Below are positions 61,140 through 64,000 of a DNA stretch of 64,000 bases, piece by piece. Source of the stretch: Lingula anatina (lineage: Eukaryota; Brachiopoda; Lingulata; Lingulida; Lingulidae). A program made the position numbers and the translations under genes. Below the pieces are notes generated by a model, which made no database searches, was not told the DNA's origin, and was given only the letters and a program-made list of their open reading frames with translations. The DNA is taken from contig NW_019775606.1 in assembly GCF_001039355.2 (NCBI RefSeq), positions 209,133 to 273,132 of the forward strand, in the 5' to 3' direction. How positions within the stretch are numbered: position 1 is the stretch's first letter; every line of letters begins with the position of its first letter.

Positions 61140-62366
61140 TTAGGCAACAGGGTTTACAACTCTGCCCACAAAAAGTACGGTCCCCGATGTTCTCTCGCGA
61201 ATCAGGAAGACAAAGGGTCGGTCAACCCGGAAAACAGGAGTAGTTGAAAGCGCTGACCCGCCAGCCGCTCCTATGGCCGTGGCAGCCGCAGCCTCGGTTC
61301 CTTCCTCGTTCACGTCAACGAAAGCCTCGTGGATCGCCTTAGAGATGAACAGATCTCCTGGTTTCCCGCCAATTCCTGACAAATCAGCGTCGCCTATTGT
61401 GAACATCTTTGACATTCCCATTTGAATTAGAACGGGTTTCAGGTCCAAACGCATGTCGCTCAGCTTGAACTTAGGCAGGTACACATTGACTGTCTGGCCC
61501 CACATTGTGGACAATGCGTCATCCACAACCGATGCGCTGTTCAGTGATCTTTCCAGATGACCAAGGTCATCAATTTGGTCTGGGAGGAAGACGACCATAC
61601 TAGCGTCACCATGGTACGGTAGTTCCAAAATTTTGCACTTCAGCGAAGCACTGGTTCCATAAGGGAATCTTTCCTTTTGAAACATCATTGGCACGTTTAC
61701 CTGGTTCACGTTGTTCGTGAAAAACGGTTGGGGACGGGTGCTCGACTCAGCAAACTTACTGGTCCACGTTCCCTTAAAATATATAGCGTTCACCAGGATT
61801 AAGATGAGCTGGGGGTTGATGAAGTTATTTGGCAGGAGGTCGACAATCTTGTTATTTGTTTGCTGTTCTACCCAATTGTTGATGTACCTGGTTGTGGCGG
61901 AAGGTTGGCTAAAGTCCTGTACATCTAGGGGAGCATCGTAGTACCGTCCACCGTCATCAATGTAGTTTTGATTGAAGTTAAATCCTTTTCTTCCAAAGAG
62001 CTGATTGGCAATACGGAGGAGGTACTCTTTCCCTGGATTTGTTAGTCTAGTGAGGAGGCGTTTGATATGTTCATGAATAGAAGGAATATTGCTGTAACCC
62101 ATCACCCTTTTCATCTCTGATCTCGTATCGCCTTTAGCGCCGAGAAGAACCATGCTTAAAGCAGTCGTGATGCTGAACGGACTAAAGAAAATGTTTCCGG
62201 ATTCGGCCTTGAGAATCTGATAGGTATTAAGAGCAAAGTTGGTGTTACTTTCAACGATCTGTTGTTCAGTTTGGGTGGCATCCTGACCAAGTGTGACCAA
62301 GGACCAGTGGCTTATGACCACTAGCAAACAGACGAGAAGAACCGCTGATCTGACCGAAGGATGCAT
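61140..62366 (-). CDS. Secreted inhibitory serpin, copy 3 (predicted P1 Gly)
   Basis: A single coding exon of 408 aa, preceded by an acceptor at 62387-62388. Signal peptide MHPSVRSAVLLVCLLVV, cleaved about residue 27. The serpin core is close to copies 1 and 2. The hinge EEGTEAAAATA is at 354-364; P1 by strict counting is Gly370 (codon 61257-61259) and P1' is Ser371, within a loop of small residues (GAAGGSALS). If the true scissile bond is shifted, Leu373 is an alternative P1. The signature FRVDRPFVFLI is intact. A Gly or Leu P1 would suit an elastase- or chymotrypsin-like target. Same orientation and structure as copies 1 and 2, so all three arose by tandem duplication. A polyadenylation signal lies at 61032-61037. 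Confidence 0.95.
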   Translation of the reverse strand: MHPSVRSAVLLVCLLVVISHWSLVTLGQDATQTEQQIVESNTNFALNTYQILKAESGNIFFSPFSITTALSMVLLGAKGDTRSEMKRVMGYSNIPSIHEHIKRLLTRLTNPGKEYLLRIANQLFGRKGFNFNQNYIDDGGRYYDAPLDVQDFSQPSATTRYINNWVEQQTNNKIVDLLPNNFINPQLILILVNAIYFKGTWTSKFAESSTRPQPFFTNNVNQVNVPMMFQKERFPYGTSASLKCKILELPYHGDASMVVFLPDQIDDLGHLERSLNSASVVDDALSTMWGQTVNVYLPKFKLSDMRLDLKPVLIQMGMSKMFTIGDADLSGIGGKPGDLFISKAIHEAFVDVNEEGTEAAAATAIGAAGGSALSTTPVFRVDRPFVFLIRERTSGTVLFVGRVVNPVA

Positions 62367-62875
62367 GATTACTCGATCAGTATTTGCTGAAATATATACA
62401 AAATTGGTTGTATATTAGTATAAATTCTTCATTTGATGCTCATGTTCAAGGTGCATATATCACGACTGGCAAATACGCATACCTACATCAACTGTGCAAC
62501 TATATAAAATAATTTTACCGACAGGTTTATGGTCCTTCGATAATTTTTTAATCTCTCCATTTAGGACCTGAATATGTGAACATGAAAAGTTAAATACATG
62601 CAAAATGAAAGAGAGAGAAAGAGACAGAGGTCACACAAGAACATATTGCAATTCTCTCTGGACAGATTTCAGTCCATTTTTCAATATAACATGTAACCAA
62701 CGCACAATATATTATAATGATAGCCCGTCTAAAGTTTTTCCCTGCAAATACGATAAAAGTAAATAAATAATTAGCAAATTAATTTAAACAGCAGAAAAAG
62801 GCGAAGTTTCAAGTGAAAGTTCAGTAAACAACATCAAGCTATGCATATGTCCAAAGTGCATGAAGCAGGACTTAC

Positions 62876-62959
62876 CTTTTTATCACTTCGAAAACTTTAT
62901 GTCAGCCACCAACGTAACATGTAAACGAGCTTGTACTGTTCTACGTGGCCCTTTATATA
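62876..62959 (-). promoter_or_regulatory. Promoter and non-coding first exon of serpin copy 3
   Basis: TATATAAA on the minus strand at 62952-62959, then a short non-coding exon ending at a GTAAGT donor (left edge 62876). The intron runs to the acceptor at 62387. The exon end resembles that of serpin copy 2. Confidence 0.65.
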
Positions 62960-64000
62960 TGCCTATTAAAAGCAGGAAAGTAGAATAAAAGTTATTTCCT
63001 TATAATTTGTTACCTGTCTGACAATTCCAATTTCGCAATGGGAGTGATGTTTTTTTTAATCCACAGTTTCGTTAACACCACTATTAACTTTGACGCTTTT
63101 GTTCAACTTAAACCCGTGCAATTCTTGCCCGTCTGTAATTCTGGTGACATACAATGTAGAAGACGATATTTGCATTAATATGAGGAGCAGATGCAGCATC
63201 TATATACAAACTAATGTTCACCATGAACTGGACAAACTGGCAGCTGGGAATACCGTCTACAAGGGTCACAGATTGCTTTTTATTCTCACTTAATATTCAA
63301 AAATATGCCTCGGGCGAATTTTGTGCACTTTCTATTGTGACCAGAGATTTGGGTGCTTTTTGTATGGGATTAATGTTATCACTCAGCTGGGCTTTAGTAT
63401 AGAGTAGTCACTCAGAGGGATAGTGCCTGTAGTGCTAACCGGCTGTGTGCTGATAGACATTGACAAAGATGGCATCATACCCCGTCAGAATCTAACAAAG
63501 CTGTTGCTCTATGGTGTAGACTGACATTTGGAGTAGGCAGCCAGCTACAGAAAACGCTGCGTTTGTTTTGTCACTGTGCTAGGTGGACCTCACTCTTAAC
63601 TGTTCAAATGCAACATTTAGTAGCTTTTATTCATACCAGGGTCATTTGCCCGTTTGTATCTCTTCAATACCTGTAGCTTAACGACTGAAGTACATGTAAT
63701 TCAATACGTCTTGTCCGCGTCCTCTGCCACACACAAGGCCTTAACCATGACCTCGTAGTCTCATTTAACAAATTTCACACTATTTGGTTACAATACGTAT
63801 GTTACAAATTCATGAAATAATGTATTATATAAAAAATAAGCTAATGCATGGGGTCGTAAATTTCCTTGCTGTTGAGTACGAAAATGTTGTTAATTTAGTT
63901 CGGATATAAATGAGGGTTCAAAAAGGGGAATGGCGATTAGCCTACATTGCATCCAAGTACATGTATATGCTTCCCTTAAAAAATAAGTGAAAATAAAAAA
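62960..64000. other. Upstream flank of serpin copy 3 to window end
   Basis: Contains a partial TIR element (63245-63320). No gene recognised. Confidence 0.5.
63245..63320. mobile_element. CCTCTACCAGGG-family partial copy
   Basis: GTCTACAAGGGTCACAGATT, then TTAATATTCAAAAATATGCC, match one half of the family. No second end is seen. Confidence 0.4.

Noticed and set aside
58625-62000. Plus-strand frames opposite the serpins with repeated similar peptides
   Set aside because: Antisense shadows that recur only because the serpin exons are duplicated.

Overview
This is a window from an invertebrate animal genome. It has short exons with GT/AG introns, AT-rich introns full of simple repeats, TATA-driven serpin genes, an animal RasGAP and PIN4, and many short terminal-inverted-repeat (TIR) elements. 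A lophotrochozoan, possibly a mollusc or brachiopod, is my best guess, but nothing here fixes the species. There is one gap of 141 N (3339-3479) and a single N at 43281.

Layout. (1) 1577-19929, minus strand: a complete RASA3-type Ras GTPase-activating protein. I rebuilt it as 22 coding exons with phases that agree throughout (838 aa: C2-C2-RasGAP-PH-Btk zinc motif). (2) 20072-21538, plus strand: a complete three-exon PIN4 parvulin (131 aa), head to head with RASA3 only 142 bp away. (3) 24890-45945: three paralogous genes on the minus strand for serine proteases of the glutamyl endopeptidase (V8/Bacillus GSE, S1B) type. A single-exon alpha-1,3-fucosyltransferase (GT10) gene lies among them on the plus strand (33329-34771). 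(4) 54933-62366: three tandem minus-strand serpin genes. Each has a TATA box, a non-coding first exon, one 5'UTR intron and a single coding exon.

How the genes may work together. The proteases keep the Ser-His-Asp triad and a His in a G-I-H motif that matches the S1-pocket His of Glu-specific enzymes. Each also has a Glu just before the predicted mature N-terminus, as expected for self-processing. The serpins are nearly identical outside the reactive loop but differ at the predicted P1 residue: Arg, Glu and Gly. A Glu-P1 serpin in the same window as Glu-specific proteases suggests a matched protease-inhibitor locus. This is inference. The serpins carry signal peptides, whereas no signal peptide is visible on the proteases, two of which lack an identified first exon.

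The remaining sequence is mostly intron and intergenic DNA holding at least five families of short TIR or foldback elements (MITE-like), a 331-333 bp tandem array, many microsatellites and a likely assembly duplication.
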